A stretch of 64,000 bases of DNA. Origin: Maniola hyperantus (lineage: Eukaryota > Arthropoda > Insecta > Lepidoptera > Nymphalidae). Below, one piece after another: positions 10,527 to 20,249 of this stretch. Positions within the stretch are counted from its first letter, which is position 1. Each line of letters starts with the position of its first letter. Both the position numbers and the translations under genes were made by a program. The notes under the pieces were generated by a model that was given only the letters and a program-made list of their open reading frames with translations, made no database searches and was not told the DNA's origin. The stretch is from positions 14,471,341 through 14,535,340 of the forward strand of contig NC_048544.1 in assembly GCF_902806685.2 (NCBI RefSeq), given 5' to 3'.

Positions 10527-10750
10527 TTTTTGTGTTGTTTCGGATTGACTATGCTGCGTAGGCCCTATTGGCCGCTACAGCGTCACCGGGGGGGTTGGCG
10601 AGCGCGAAGCTCCGCCTGGGGGTGAGCCCTAGGGCTCGAAGAAATAATTCGAGAGGTCGGGGGGCAACGTCCTCCTAAGGGCGCCTCCTGTGAGGCTCGG
10701 ACCACGGCTTAGGATGACGTTGGGATGGGTGGAGTTGTCGGTTTTGTTGG
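10527..10750 (-). other. LINE 3' UTR
   Basis: GC-rich 3' UTR shared with the two truncated copies elsewhere in the window. It contains a self-complementary block around CGAATTATTTCTTCGAG and CCCTAGGGCT that could be part of the RNA structure recognised by the element's own reverse transcriptase (inference). Confidence 0.6.
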
Positions 10751-13666
10751 TTAGTCCGTACGCCCCCGAGGCCGTGGCGTGAGCCCACGTCCGGGTGACG
10801 TTAGAAATCGGGGACCTCGTCTTCGCCGGCGAAGACGCTGTGATGAGGTTGAATTGTGTATCCCTACGAGATAGGGTGCATTGTCGGTCATGATTTGATC
10901 GTCGGGGTCGTTAAGGACGTGCTTAGGGCGTCTTTTATCTGGGGGGTCGTTTCGGTCAGGGGTGTAAGTCGCTGCCTCAACTATTAGGGGGTTGGGGTGT
11001 CTAATGGCTTTCTCAAAATAATTTTTGGAAAGCTGTTTAAAGTAATGAGCTATTGTCGGGAGTTGGAGGTCTCTGTGGAGGTCCACGTTGCGCATGTACC
11101 ACGGGGAGTCAGTGGCCGTACGCATAAACTTATTCTGTAGGACTTGGAGAGGTTTGAGAGAGGAGGGCGGCAGGTGTGCAAATGCAACACAGGCATAAGA
11201 CATTATTGGGCGGATGCACGTTTTGTATAGCGTGACTTTATGTCGAAGTGACATTTTGCTCTTTGCGCAAATCATGGGGTAAAGACGGGAGAGCACATAC
11301 GCTGCGTTCTTGCGGACTCTACGAATGTGCGCGGCGAAGCTCATCTTGTCGTCAAAGGTTACACCCAAGTACTTGGTATTAGTTTGCCAGGGAATGGGGC
11401 GGTCGTAAAGAGTTATTTCAGTCTGTCGAAGTTTGTATTGTGATTTCCTTTTGGACTTTTGAAAGAGCACTGCTGCGCTTTTCTCCGGGTTAACCTCTAT
11501 CCTCCAAAGGCGGAACCAGTGGCCTAGGCTACTGACTGCCTTTTGGAGTCGAGCTTTAACGTTCCGGTAGTTTAAGTCGGAGCTGTATAGAGCGGTGTCA
11601 TCCGCGAACTGGGCTATATGAACATGAGGGGATCTGGGAATGTCGCTGGTGTACAGCGCGTACAAAAGTGGCGAGAGCAGGGAGCCCTGAGGGACTCCTG
11701 CTCGAAGAGGTCTTGGGGAGGATAGGGTTCCATCCAGACGGTAGCGGAAAGTTCGATTGGTGAGAAATTCTCGTAGTAAACGTACGAGTCTTTCGGGCAC
11801 GCCTAGATGGTAAAGCTTGTAGATCAAGCCGGCGTGCCACACCTTGTCGAAGGCTTTGGCTACATCGAAGAAGAGGGCTCCCGTTGGGATGCCTCTCGTT
11901 TTGAATCGGTTGAACCCGAGAAGGATGTGCTCCGTGAGGCGGTGCACTTGATGAACACATGAGTGTCTGGTTCGAAAGCCAAATTGCTCGTCGTTGAGGA
12001 GGTTTTTCTCCTCTACGACGGACCTAAGTCGGTTGAGGATGACTTTCTCATACACCTTGCCAAGGGTGTTGAGCAAACTAATGGGGCGGTAGCTAGTAGG
12101 GAGGTTCCTAGGTTTCCCTGGCTTGGGGATGCCTATAACGGTAGCTTCTTTCCACCTGTCGGGGAAGGAGCATCCCGCCATGAGGGTGTTGAAAATGACA
12201 ACCAGGAGGTTGATTAATACGTCGGGGAGTAACTTTAGAGTTTTGTTATTAATAGAGTCGGGGCCTGGGGCTTTTTTGGCGTGAAATTCTTTGATAATTT
12301 GACGAACTTCGCCGCTATTCGTCGGGAGAATTGGATCGCCACCTGGGGCGGAAGAGAAGATAGATGCTAGTTTGTTTTCGACTAGTTCTATATGGGACTT
12401 GTCTACAGAGATGGTGCTCGGGGAGCATTGGGCTTCTAAGCTATCGGCCAAGCATTCGGCCTTATCGACATCTTCAAAGGCGGGCGGTTGATTGGGACGT
12501 AAAAGCGGAGGAGTGGCCGAGACAGGGTCGGCTTTGAGAGCTCTCGCCAGGCTGTAGTAGGCTACATGCGATGGCTTGAGCTCACTCAGCTTCCTGTCCC
12601 ATTGTTCGTCGCGGAGTTCGGCAAGGCGAGCCTTTACCTCCCTCTGGGCTCTCCAGAGTTCTCTCCGGTTGTCGGCGTTAGGACATGCGTCATGGGCTCT
12701 ACGTTTAGCGTTTTTGATGGTGATGAGCTCTCTGGCGTCGTCCGGCAACTGTCGACGGGTGAAACCGTTCGGCATCTGTCGGGAGCAGGCGCTTAGAGCA
12801 TCGCGGATATGATTAGTAAGGTGCAGTGAGGCTGCATGCGCTTCATCTAGACTACCTATAATGTCAGGAATTTGAGAGATGTGCACTGAGTCTATAGACT
12901 TAAGATGCTCTGAGAGCTTCTTGAAGTCAATGACTGTTTTGGTCGGGGGGGCCGCGGTGGGCGGGGGTCCTAGCCGCATTAGGACGGGACGGTGGTCTGA
13001 ACCTAGCTCGGACAGCACCTCCAAAGGACTCACCTGAAGGGCGATGTTCTTTAGAAGAGCTATATCGAGTATGTCCGGTCTGTCTGTTGAATTGTCGGTC
13101 ATTGGATAACGAGTCGGTGTGTCAGGGGCTATAACTATGAAGTTAAGATCGGGGCGGAGCGTCAGTCTTTCGAGTTGGCGTCCTCGTGAGTTCGGGGAGC
13201 GGCAATTCCAACTTTGATGTTTGGCGTTAAGGTCTCCGGCCACGATAACGGAGTCTCCTAATGAGAGAAGTGCGCGGATGTCACTTTCTAACAGATCTTT
13301 CGAGGGAGAGAGATAGACGGATGCTAGTATGACCGACGGATGGCCAGTCATACTCACCTGACATATGGACGCTTCCATATTGGTTAGTTGTGGAGGATCG
13401 AGAGGAGTGCAGTGAAGAGCCCTTCTGTAGTATATAGCAGTGCCACCCTTAGCAGTGGCCCTGTCGTTTCTGACTATATTAAAATTAGCAATTCTGGGAT
13501 TACTTCTACTAGGTTTCAAGAAGGTCTCTTGCACTAGGAGAATGTCGGTTTGATGTGCACATACAAACTCGCGGACTTCGTCCATTTGGTCGATAAGGCC
13601 GTTCGCGTTGTAAAACGCGACCACTAAGGAGTGAGGTTTTAATCTACCTTTGGTTGTACTATCCAT
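10751..13666 (-). CDS. LINE ORF2: endonuclease and reverse transcriptase
   Basis: 971-residue open frame. The N-terminal APE-type endonuclease (about 12-235) shows FYNANGL, QETFL, GGTAIYY, AGDLNAKH and GSDHRPV. The reverse transcriptase (about 480-760) has IPKPGK, SYRPISLL, the LFFDVAKAFDKVWH block, AGVPQGS and the catalytic FADD near residue 689. The C-terminus carries the KYLGVTFD and HPNPLI blocks usual in Jockey elements, and no RNase H is present. It nicks target DNA and copies the element RNA by target-primed reverse transcription (family knowledge). The start ATG shares its A with the ORF1 stop codon (TAATG), suggesting termination-reinitiation. No disabling mutation was seen. Confidence 0.95.
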   Translation of the reverse strand: MDSTTKGRLKPHSLVVAFYNANGLIDQMDEVREFVCAHQTDILLVQETFLKPSRSNPRIANFNIVRNDRATAKGGTAIYYRRALHCTPLDPPQLTNMEASICQVSMTGHPSVILASVYLSPSKDLLESDIRALLSLGDSVIVAGDLNAKHQSWNCRSPNSRGRQLERLTLRPDLNFIVIAPDTPTRYPMTDNSTDRPDILDIALLKNIALQVSPLEVLSELGSDHRPVLMRLGPPPTAAPPTKTVIDFKKLSEHLKSIDSVHISQIPDIIGSLDEAHAASLHLTNHIRDALSACSRQMPNGFTRRQLPDDARELITIKNAKRRAHDACPNADNRRELWRAQREVKARLAELRDEQWDRKLSELKPSHVAYYSLARALKADPVSATPPLLRPNQPPAFEDVDKAECLADSLEAQCSPSTISVDKSHIELVENKLASIFSSAPGGDPILPTNSGEVRQIIKEFHAKKAPGPDSINNKTLKLLPDVLINLLVVIFNTLMAGCSFPDRWKEATVIGIPKPGKPRNLPTSYRPISLLNTLGKVYEKVILNRLRSVVEEKNLLNDEQFGFRTRHSCVHQVHRLTEHILLGFNRFKTRGIPTGALFFDVAKAFDKVWHAGLIYKLYHLGVPERLVRLLREFLTNRTFRYRLDGTLSSPRPLRAGVPQGSLLSPLLYALYTSDIPRSPHVHIAQFADDTALYSSDLNYRNVKARLQKAVSSLGHWFRLWRIEVNPEKSAAVLFQKSKRKSQYKLRQTEITLYDRPIPWQTNTKYLGVTFDDKMSFAAHIRRVRKNAAYVLSRLYPMICAKSKMSLRHKVTLYKTCIRPIMSYACVAFAHLPPSSLKPLQVLQNKFMRTATDSPWYMRNVDLHRDLQLPTIAHYFKQLSKNYFEKAIRHPNPLIVEAATYTPDRNDPPDKRRPKHVLNDPDDQIMTDNAPYLVGIHNSTSSQRLRRRRRGPRFLTSPGRGLTPRPRGRTD

Positions 13667-15300
13667 TATAGGTTTTTAAGGTTGTTTATGGAGATGAGTA
13701 GACCCAAGTGTTGGGTAATGGCTAATTTGGGATCCTTCCTGAAGGTCCGGGCGAAAACTTCCATCTCCACTATATCAATAGAGGCGAGGACAGTTTCGAT
13801 TAAGTGGAGATTATCCGCAGCGTTAGTCGCCGCGGATGAATGGAGAGAAGGCTCTGCTTGGGGCTGGGGCGTAGGCGCGGAAGCCTTTACCGGGGCTGAT
13901 TGGGCGGGCTTGGCCGGGGCTGGTTGGGCGGGCTTTGGCGCAGGAGGGTTAGCCCTGGGAAGGGGTTTTTCCCATGCGTTGGTGGCCGGAGCCGGCGCAG
14001 GGACGAATTTCTGGGCGGGTTGGGGAGCTGCAGCAGGTTTGCGGCCGGCCGGTTTGACCCTTCGCTTTTGCTCCTTGGGGGCTTTAGGGCATCCGCGATA
14101 ATTCGCGGTGTGCCCTTGAGACCTGCAAAGAACACAGCTCGGGGGTTCCTCGGTAGGTTGCTTCCTGGGGCAGTCGGAGGTGCCGTGGTCCCCTAGGCAC
14201 TTAACGCACCTGGGGTGGGCGAAACAATTCCTTGCGGAATGGCCGTACATCTGGCAGCGATGGCACTGGCCCATCCTGCCGCGGTTACGGGGGGGCTCTA
14301 TTTTAAGACCCGTGAGGCGACACACCGATGTGATGTTATTGATTTTCTTACCCGCGGGGGTAAGTTCGAGGGTTACGAGCACCATCTCGTAGGGGGCTTT
14401 GGTTCTAGGATGGTACATCCTGTGAACCTCTAGTACTGGCAGCTCCTGGGAAAGGAGGTCTGTCTTTATGTGGTCGGTGTTCAGCTCCTTCGGAAGGCCG
14501 CGAATGACTACGCGTAAAACGCGTTCGTCGGGAAGAGCGTAGGTGTGGAACCCTACATTCTCTTGACGGAGAGTCTTGGTGAGAAGGCGATGGTCGCCTG
14601 AAGTTGGGCATTGAACTTTGATGCCCACTGCGGTCGAGCGGGCACTCGTGAAGGAGATACCCTGCTGGTCTAATAGTGGCAGGATACGCTGCCAGCTCAG
14701 TTTCTCTCTAATGAAGAGAGGAGGGACTTTTTCCCTTGGCGGTTCCTCCATGGGGGAGTCTTCAGACTCCTCCTCGGAGGTCGCTTGGGAGGTCGTGGGT
14801 TGGTTACCGGGCCCTGAAGGGGCTGCAACGCCCACCTTTTTAGGTGGGTTTGCGTGCGACTTTGAGGCCTTCAGCTTTCGCTTCTGGGCCTTCGTCTGCA
14901 CCGTCATGAATTCCTCTGTTTCAGAGGAGGCTGGGGACGTTTCGGAGTGAGGCTCCTTGGTCGGGATCGGTTTTTGGGCTGAAGGCCCGGCTGGGGTTTT
15001 GGAGTGAGGCTCCTTAGTGTCGGTCGGTGTCACGGTCGGGGTGTCGTCCTCCATGGCCGTGGCCGAGGGAGGAGATGCCGGGGGACGGTCGTAGCGCGTA
15101 GGCGTCCGACTCGCATGTACCTTAAATTTCTTAAGGTAGTTGGGGTCTCGGGTCGCGAGGTCGGCGATGAGAGCACTCATGTCGACGTCTTTGTAAAATG
15201 TCTGGGGGAACTCCGGGCCCTGATGGGGCCCAGGAGCGGGTTGGTCGGGGTGGTTGGGGCCCATAGTGGACCCGGTGGCGCTAAAGGTCCTCCCTGCCAA
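13666..15300 (-). CDS. LINE ORF1: nucleic-acid-binding protein with three CCHC knuckles
   Basis: 544-residue open frame. The first about 200 residues are Pro/Ser/Glu-rich and disordered. A PRE_C2HC-type domain (about 205-335) follows. Three zinc knuckles begin near residue 344 with CHRCQMYGHSARNC, then CVKCLGDHGTSDC and CVLC..GH...GC. The C-terminal part is rich in Ala and Pro. In Jockey-type LINEs this protein binds the element RNA and forms the ribonucleoprotein. The frame ends in TAA whose last A starts ORF2. Start chosen at the first ATG after the GC-rich 5' UTR. Confidence 0.93.
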   Translation of the reverse strand: MAGRTFSATGSTMGPNHPDQPAPGPHQGPEFPQTFYKDVDMSALIADLATRDPNYLKKFKVHASRTPTRYDRPPASPPSATAMEDDTPTVTPTDTKEPHSKTPAGPSAQKPIPTKEPHSETSPASSETEEFMTVQTKAQKRKLKASKSHANPPKKVGVAAPSGPGNQPTTSQATSEEESEDSPMEEPPREKVPPLFIREKLSWQRILPLLDQQGISFTSARSTAVGIKVQCPTSGDHRLLTKTLRQENVGFHTYALPDERVLRVVIRGLPKELNTDHIKTDLLSQELPVLEVHRMYHPRTKAPYEMVLVTLELTPAGKKINNITSVCRLTGLKIEPPRNRGRMGQCHRCQMYGHSARNCFAHPRCVKCLGDHGTSDCPRKQPTEEPPSCVLCRSQGHTANYRGCPKAPKEQKRRVKPAGRKPAAAPQPAQKFVPAPAPATNAWEKPLPRANPPAPKPAQPAPAKPAQSAPVKASAPTPQPQAEPSLHSSAATNAADNLHLIETVLASIDIVEMEVFARTFRKDPKLAITQHLGLLISINNLKNL

Positions 15301-15571
15301 GGCAGGGAGGTGGGTACCTACGGTGTGGCCCTAATGTGAGTCCCCGCCCTTGGGTGACGGGGGTGTGAACCTATGCTGCGCTTAGACTAGTGTACTCACG
15401 GAACCTGGGCTCTAGAACTACACTACACTATACACAACGCAGGAACAATCGAAGCACTGGAAATCCAGGGCACTTGCACTGACACAGGGCGAACTCGCGC
15501 GAGAGTCGGAGCGGTACCGAGAGGTAGAGCGCATGAGCGAACGTCCGCACGGGGCGGATGCCGAACACGGA

Positions 15572-15573
<2 letters not shown>

Positions 15574-15627
<54 letters not shown>
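15574..15627 (+). repeat. 54-nt poly(A), i.e. poly(T) near the LINE 5' end
   Basis: An uninterrupted run of 54 A on the plus strand reads as poly(T) on the LINE sense strand. It lies about 31 bp inside the 5' boundary of the insertion. A LINE tail should be at the other end, so this run is unexplained. Confidence 0.95.
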
Positions 15628-15629
<2 letters not shown>

Positions 15630-15669
15630 TCGTCCCCTTGAGTCGCGCGCCTACTTTACGTGTCGAGCA

Positions 15670-16412
15670 CTGAAAGTGCCCGCTTTTATTCGGTCGGAGG
15701 CGTTCGAAATTCCGAAACTCTTTATTGAAAAAATCATACAAAGCAAATTTGTGAGGTGGGGGTAAATATGGCTCCCAGTCTAATCTTAACAATTGAAGCG
15801 GTAACTTACAGCTATGGGAGAGTAAGTGTTACACAGTTTTGGTAGTATTTTAATAAAAATGCTTATGTTAATTATGAAAGGAGATGGCGATGCCTCTATA
15901 CATTTTTAAAAGGGGGTGGCTGTTTGCCCAATGAGTAAGTATATAAAATTAGTCTTAAAATGAAAGAATTTACATTATTTCTTATGTCCTATCTAGCATC
16001 TTACAAGTAGGTATGTACAATAAGTTCTATTTAGTATCTAAGCATGCATCTAATAAGTAAGTATCGAAAACGAGTGTTCATACAGGTTTTTCTCTTATCT
16101 TTGATTCGATATATAATTTAAATAGATTTCTACTATGGTAACAAAATAATATTACATTACACAGCATAGTCTGGGAAGAGGTCCCGCAAAGTAGATTTTA
16201 AACATTGTAGGTACATAAAAAATGGCAAAAAAAATGACCACCGCGAGCGTAGGTCTCGCAATAGTAGCGATTGTATCGAGCTATTAGCTTTTAATCTCGT
16301 AAATGTAAAAAATAGATAAAAGTTGCCCGGCGTGAGCGCTAGTCTGGCAAAAGTAATGTTCCTAGCGAGCTGTTTCGATGTCTCGAGCCAATGGCTGTTG
16401 CAATCTTCAACA
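15670..16412 (-). mobile_element. BEL/Pao 5' LTR, outer segment (743 bp)
   Basis: Corresponds to 3395-4137 of the 3' LTR with one mismatch seen (A at 15754). It begins after the second copy of the LINE target duplication and ends ...TTCAACA followed by CATAT. Confidence 0.92.
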
Positions 16413-16417
16413 CATAT
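16413..16417. repeat. right target-site duplication of the BEL/Pao element (CATAT)
   Basis: Matches 3270-3274 on the other side of the element. Confidence 0.85.
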
Positions 16418-16876
16418 CACACCGTCACTGGCTGTAAGCGAACCGTAGCTTAGGCGCGATCCCAGGAGACGCGGGTTCGAATCCTGTTGATACGCAATTT
16501 TTGACATGTAGGTATTTGAAATTAGTTAGGGTCCTTGAGTACAGACAAAACACTACAGACAATATTGTATGATCTCTTATCAAACTAGATGCCGGGTTGT
16601 TGTTATTCTAAGCTAGATTGCCTACAAAATGAAACAACTAAGTGTTTAATATTTTATACTAGGTATGTTATATAAAACCTACGTCATAAATAAATATGTA
16701 CACACGAAGCTGAATTGCTGCCAAAACGGGTTGTATTTCGAAGCGTGTTTTATTTACTAAGCAAGCATCAAACCTGCGAGCGAATGGTAAACACGTCGAA
16801 TTTGAAGCTCAATTTATCTTATTGTTAACCGACCTTTGTGTTCAAATAGGTAATAGGTATATTCAAATAACTTTTA
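16418..16876. other. flank with a weak tRNA-like box B
   Basis: GGGTTCGAATCCTG at about 16470 resembles a Pol III box B, as in tRNA-derived SINEs, but no complete SINE or tRNA cloverleaf could be drawn. The rest is AT-rich and holds nothing recognisable. The short block ATGTTATATAAAACCTACGTCAT near 16665 also occurs near 3040, on the other side of the Pao element. Confidence 0.35.
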
Positions 16877-17337
16877 CGCTGGCCATACACGATCCAGTTT
16901 ACCGTCAAGTTTACAGTGGACTTGAAGCGGCCGAGCGGCGCGGCGTCCAGGCAACTGATACAGAGTAAACTAGAATGAGGGAACTCTCGCTAAGATCCCG
17001 AATCGACAGCTACAATGTCACGATCGTAATCACCTCAGATTGGTTGACGTTCGCTCACTATTGGCTATAATGGCTGTAACCATACCATAAATTCAGCCAA
17101 GCTCAACAATTGCGATTGTATTGATGATTAATAAAGAAAGAAAAATAGGCGATGTATAGTCTACCAAGCGTCAAATGTAGGAACATTTGACGCCTGCCAG
17201 TGACGTCGAAGCCTCGACGTTTCGTTACAAGTACTGGGACTGATAGCCATACACCGTCAAGTATGCATGACACCATGCACACTGATACTTACGCCACTTC
17301 AAGTCCGCTACAAACTTCTTGATCGTGTATGGCCAGC
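16877..17337. mobile_element. TIR element, about 460 bp, non-autonomous
   Basis: GCTGGCCATACACGATC at the left end and GATCGTGTATGGCCAGC at the right end are inverted repeats. TTTA flanks both sides (16873-16876 and 17338-17341). Subterminal ACTTGAAG/CTTCAAGT blocks are also inverted. An inner hairpin (GCGTCAAATGT...ACATTTGACGC) lies at about 17170-17202. No transposase is present. Confidence 0.65.
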
Positions 17338-18094
17338 TTTAGGTATATGAAGTAAGTAGGTTGGTATATATGTATGCAGATTTTAGAATGCAGTGTATCC
17401 AGAAAATCAAGGATACACTAATTATTTCAAGTTTCTTTTTATGGGTTAAGGATAATTGTTTACCACTCCAAAAAACTTGCGACTACTTCGACGGCTTAGT
17501 TCACAATTGCACTTTTACAAAAGAGCTGTCGTGACGTCAGTCAGATCGGGAGGAATGTAGCGATTATGACAAGACACCCGCTAAGAAAGCGGACTGAGTT
17601 ATACAAAAAGTAGTAGATCTTTTATTCTTTTCCATAATCTGAAATGATAATCAGTTCGAGTTGCGATCAGAGATCTATACATATATTATACTATCGATAT
17701 ATCGATATATGTATGTACTAGTGATCCTTGGCAGTGGGAGAAGTTGCGAGCTAGAAAGATAGAAGATGGGATGAGACTTATGTAAACGCAATCTTCTGTT
17801 TTTATCAGCGTCTCCCGGGCTACAAAGTTGCTTATCTTCGGTTTCTAGAATAGTCGACAATGGAAACAGCTGATTCGCTCATCCGGGCTCAAGGTCCCCT
17901 AGGCCGAGGTTGCCCCCATACGCCCCGCCCGCCTCGCCCGCCACCGTGCGAGGGGGACCAACTTCGCCCTTTATCCCTCTGAGTAGAGGATATTCGAGGG
18001 AGGAAAGCGAAAATTCGATAAAGGTATTTTGATTAAAAGCCATAATCGAGACGAAGTAGGTATTTTTCGACACCACGGGTAAATTATTACGATA
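17338..18094. other. intergenic, nothing recognised
   Basis: Contains the short palindromic stretch ATCGATATATCGAT near 17693 and a GC-rich patch near 17880-17960. The small open frames here show no domain. Confidence 0.45.
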
Positions 18095-18376
18095 CTAGCT
18101 GATGCCCGCGACTTCGTCCGCGTGGAATGAGGTTTTTTAAAAATCCCGTGGGAACTCTTCGATTTTCCGGGATAAAAAGTAGCCTATGTCACTCTCCAGG
18201 TCTTTATCTATACCTACCCATACAAATAATCATGTCAATCCGTTGCAACGTATCGACGTGATTTTTTACGTGGGTATATTTAAAGACCTGGAGAGTGACA
18301 TAGGCCCGGGAAATCAAAGAGTTCCCACGGGATTTTTAAAAACCTAAATCCACGCGTACGAAGTCGCGGGTATCAG
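18095..18376. mobile_element. head-to-head inverted duplication of a Helitron-like 3' end
   Basis: Arms of about 110 bp begin at CTAGCTGATGCCCGCGACTT (18095) and return as the reverse complement ending CGCGGGTATCAGCG (18376). Both contain GTGGGAACTC/GAGTTCCCAC and GACCTGGAGAGTGACATAGG or its complement. The about 60-bp centre holds the CGTATCGACGTGATTTTT block. This is a long imperfect palindrome derived from the common lepidopteran element. Confidence 0.7.
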
Positions 18377-18454
18377 CGTCAATAAGTCAGCAGCGCAGCA
18401 GCTTCGTATATTTTTAACGCTTTTCGTATCTTTTTAGAGTCTCGTTTAGAATTT
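18377..18454. other. short intergenic spacer
   Basis: No feature recognised. Confidence 0.4.
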
Positions 18455-18680
18455 GTCACATGCATCGATTTATATGACAAGATATGCCCAAGCGAACAAA
18501 ATTTTTCACGGTTTTGGAACCAAATAAATCAGCGCCACCTCTTAGATACTAATGAACGACCCGTTTGAAATCCAGACGTCACTGAGGTTGCATTGGTGCT
18601 AAAGCACCACTGAGTCGGTGCCATTTTGTTTGTTCAATAGCCCTGTCCATACAAAGTAATATAATATTGTGGCTAATTCC
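18455..18680 (-). mobile_element. TIR element copy 1 (relative of 53537-53766), rearranged
   Basis: Shares blocks such as CACCACTGAGTCGGTGCCAT, AACGACCCGTTTGAAATCC and AAATCAGCGCCACCTCTTAG with the element at 53537-53766, in the opposite orientation. Its right end is interrupted by the palindromic element that follows. Confidence 0.65.
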
Positions 18681-18815
18681 TTTGTACACAATCTCTAAAC
18701 TAAACTAAAATATCACGTCTAAATCTATTGCTATCCCTTTCATAATGTTGCTTGCGGAAAAGGAAAGCACTAGATATAGACCTGTTAATTTAGTTTAGTT
18801 TAGAGATTGTGTACT
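18681..18815. mobile_element. palindromic MITE with TAAACTAAACT arms
   Basis: GTACACAATCTCTAAAC...TAAACTAAA at the left is inverted at the right as TTTAGTTTAGTTTAGAG...TTGTGTAC. The about 85-bp core is unique. It lies inside, or beside, the disrupted TIR element before it, followed by another short inverted repeat (ACCATTGACTTATA.../...TATAAGTCAATGGT, 18844-18892). Confidence 0.65.
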
Positions 18816-18892
18816 AGAGAATCGGCCCCATTATATTACTTAAGACCATTGACTTATAAACATAATATTATCATGTATAAGTCAATGGTCAC

Positions 18893-19510
18893 ATATCACC
18901 TGGCAACGCTGTTCTAAATCTAGGTCTCGTAGAATAGTTATGCAAGTCTGTAGGTGTTCCAGTCACCCGGTGGGCTGTGAACGCTCTAGTGATTTAAATT
19001 ACTAGTAGTGAAGTACGATTATTTATTTACTTATCATTGCATAACCGTGTCACGCCGCTTCAACCCGCCGACCTTCGCGCACTGAACAAATCAAATTGTA
19101 GCTATATTATTGTTGTTCTAGAATCTAGAACCTAGAACCATCTGTGATATTGAGTTAGATGATATAAGTCCCACAAATTGCTAATGCGCGTGGAGGCCAT
19201 TTTAGTGACGTCAGCACTAGACTGAAGTTTCGAGCTGATGGTACATATATATTTTTATTTCGGCTAACGTCAAAATGACGTCATTTCGATGTTAATGAGA
19301 CACGGTTCCAGCGCAATAGCAATTTGCGGTGCTTATAGGGCGCGTTTGAATTTAGAACATCTTTCCTTTCGGGATCTTGAGTGTTCGAAAACGGCGAAAA
19401 TGTTGAACATGACATGACTGACATGACCGAAATTGTTTGAAACATCGCCGGACCGCCTTTTCCTTGTTTGTGATACGCACAGCCGAACATCAGTGTCACG
19501 TCGATGTCTC
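18893..19510. other. intergenic, nothing recognised
   Basis: No supported gene or repeat. The 72-codon minus-strand frame at 19281-19499 has no known domain. Confidence 0.4.
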
Positions 19511-19642
19511 ACAGCCGCACTCAGAGACGATGAATCGTTACTTAAGTTTAGTTAAAACGAGACAGAGCTATATATCTCTCACATAAATCTGTCTCATTTT
19601 AACTCAATCTTAAGTAACGATTAGCGACTCTGAGTGCGGCTA
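19511..19642. mobile_element. hairpin MITE, ACAGCCGCACTCAGAG family, copy 1
   Basis: ACAGCCGCACTCAGAG at the left is inverted at the right as CTCTGAGTGCGGCT. The inner arms are CGTTACTTAAG-type and GTTAAAACGAGACAGA/TCTGTCTCATTTTAAC. A shorter copy lies at 41153-41250, and the inner arms alone recur at 41757-41822. Confidence 0.75.
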
Positions 19643-20249
19643 CAAGTCTTGTAACTTTGCTAAATGCTTCTTGGCGAAACGAGAATAAAATAAGACTAAG
19701 CAGGTAGGTATATGTACCTATAAATAAATATATTGGCGGGAAATGTGAAATCATAAAAAGTCCTATCTCACTGACTGACTCATCAACGCCCAGTCCAAAT
19801 CCTTGGACGTGAAAATCTCCTCATTTGGTGAGAAGGTAAAATTTTGCAGACTGTGGGATTTTATTGAACCTAGGACCTCAGTAGCCAGTAGCCACACAAC
19901 AACACAAAGCCCAGACACGTCTTGTCCGCGAGGTCTCCGTCTAACTTTTTCCGTTAGTCTATGCTCGACACTCGACAGTCGCATTTCTTTTTGTTTTGAT
20001 AACAGATATCTCCGAACCGTTGATAAAATTACGCCCGCGACGTTGCCGCTCTTCACTAACGGTAGACAACTCGCATCTGTCATTCTATAACGACCTCTAT
20101 TCCAACGCGATAAGAGTTGTGTACGAAATGTATTGACAGGAACGTGTTGTGAGCGGGTGGACGCGACGTTGCCGCTTCGGCCACGCCATTTGCAAGTGAA
20201 CTGGTCGGCGGCGGTTACGCCATACTTCTCTCAAAATAAAAACACATCT
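19643..20249. other. intergenic with two copies of the GC-rich word
   Basis: CGACGTTGCCGCT occurs at about 20038 and about 20164. A fragment of a repeat with ACTGACTGACTCATCAACGC lies at about 19770, related to 36425-36642 and 57190-57375. The 95- and 106-codon overlapping frames at 19763-20090 have no recognisable domain and are not called. Confidence 0.45.

Larger units (their letters stand above)
10527..15658 (-). mobile_element. full-length Jockey-clade LINE inserted in the Pao 5' LTR
   Basis: Non-LTR retrotransposon on the minus strand: 5' UTR (15301-15658), ORF1, ORF2, and a GC-rich 3' UTR (10527-10750) ending ...GAAACAACACAAAAA. Two 5'-truncated plus-strand relatives at 27467-27880 and 40727-40849 share the same 3' terminus (TCAATCCGAAACAACA), which confirms the boundary. 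Endonuclease plus reverse transcriptase without RNase H, and an ORF1 with three CCHC knuckles, place it in the Jockey clade. The insertion postdates the Pao element. Confidence 0.9.
3275..16412 (-). mobile_element. BEL/Pao LTR retrotransposon, interrupted by a LINE
   Basis: Complete element from LTR to LTR with target duplication CATAT on both sides. Without the inserted LINE and one copy of its 11-bp duplication it is about 8.0 kb. Order on the minus strand: split 5' LTR, primer binding site, leader with tandem repeats, one ORF, polypurine tract, 3' LTR. The open ORF and near-identical LTRs indicate a young copy. The LINE now separates the distal 743 bp of the 5' LTR (the upstream part on the sense strand) from the rest, so transcription from this LTR may be impaired. 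Confidence 0.93.

Noticed and set aside
15004..15339. 111-codon plus-strand frame
   Set aside because: Antisense shadow of LINE ORF1 and its 5' UTR.
15418..15792. 124-codon minus-strand frame with a poly-Phe tract
   Set aside because: It crosses the LINE/LTR junction and translates the poly(T) run; cannot be a real gene.
16418..16510. possible tRNA gene (GGGTTCGAATCC)
   Set aside because: Only a box B is convincing; no acceptor stem or full cloverleaf could be drawn.
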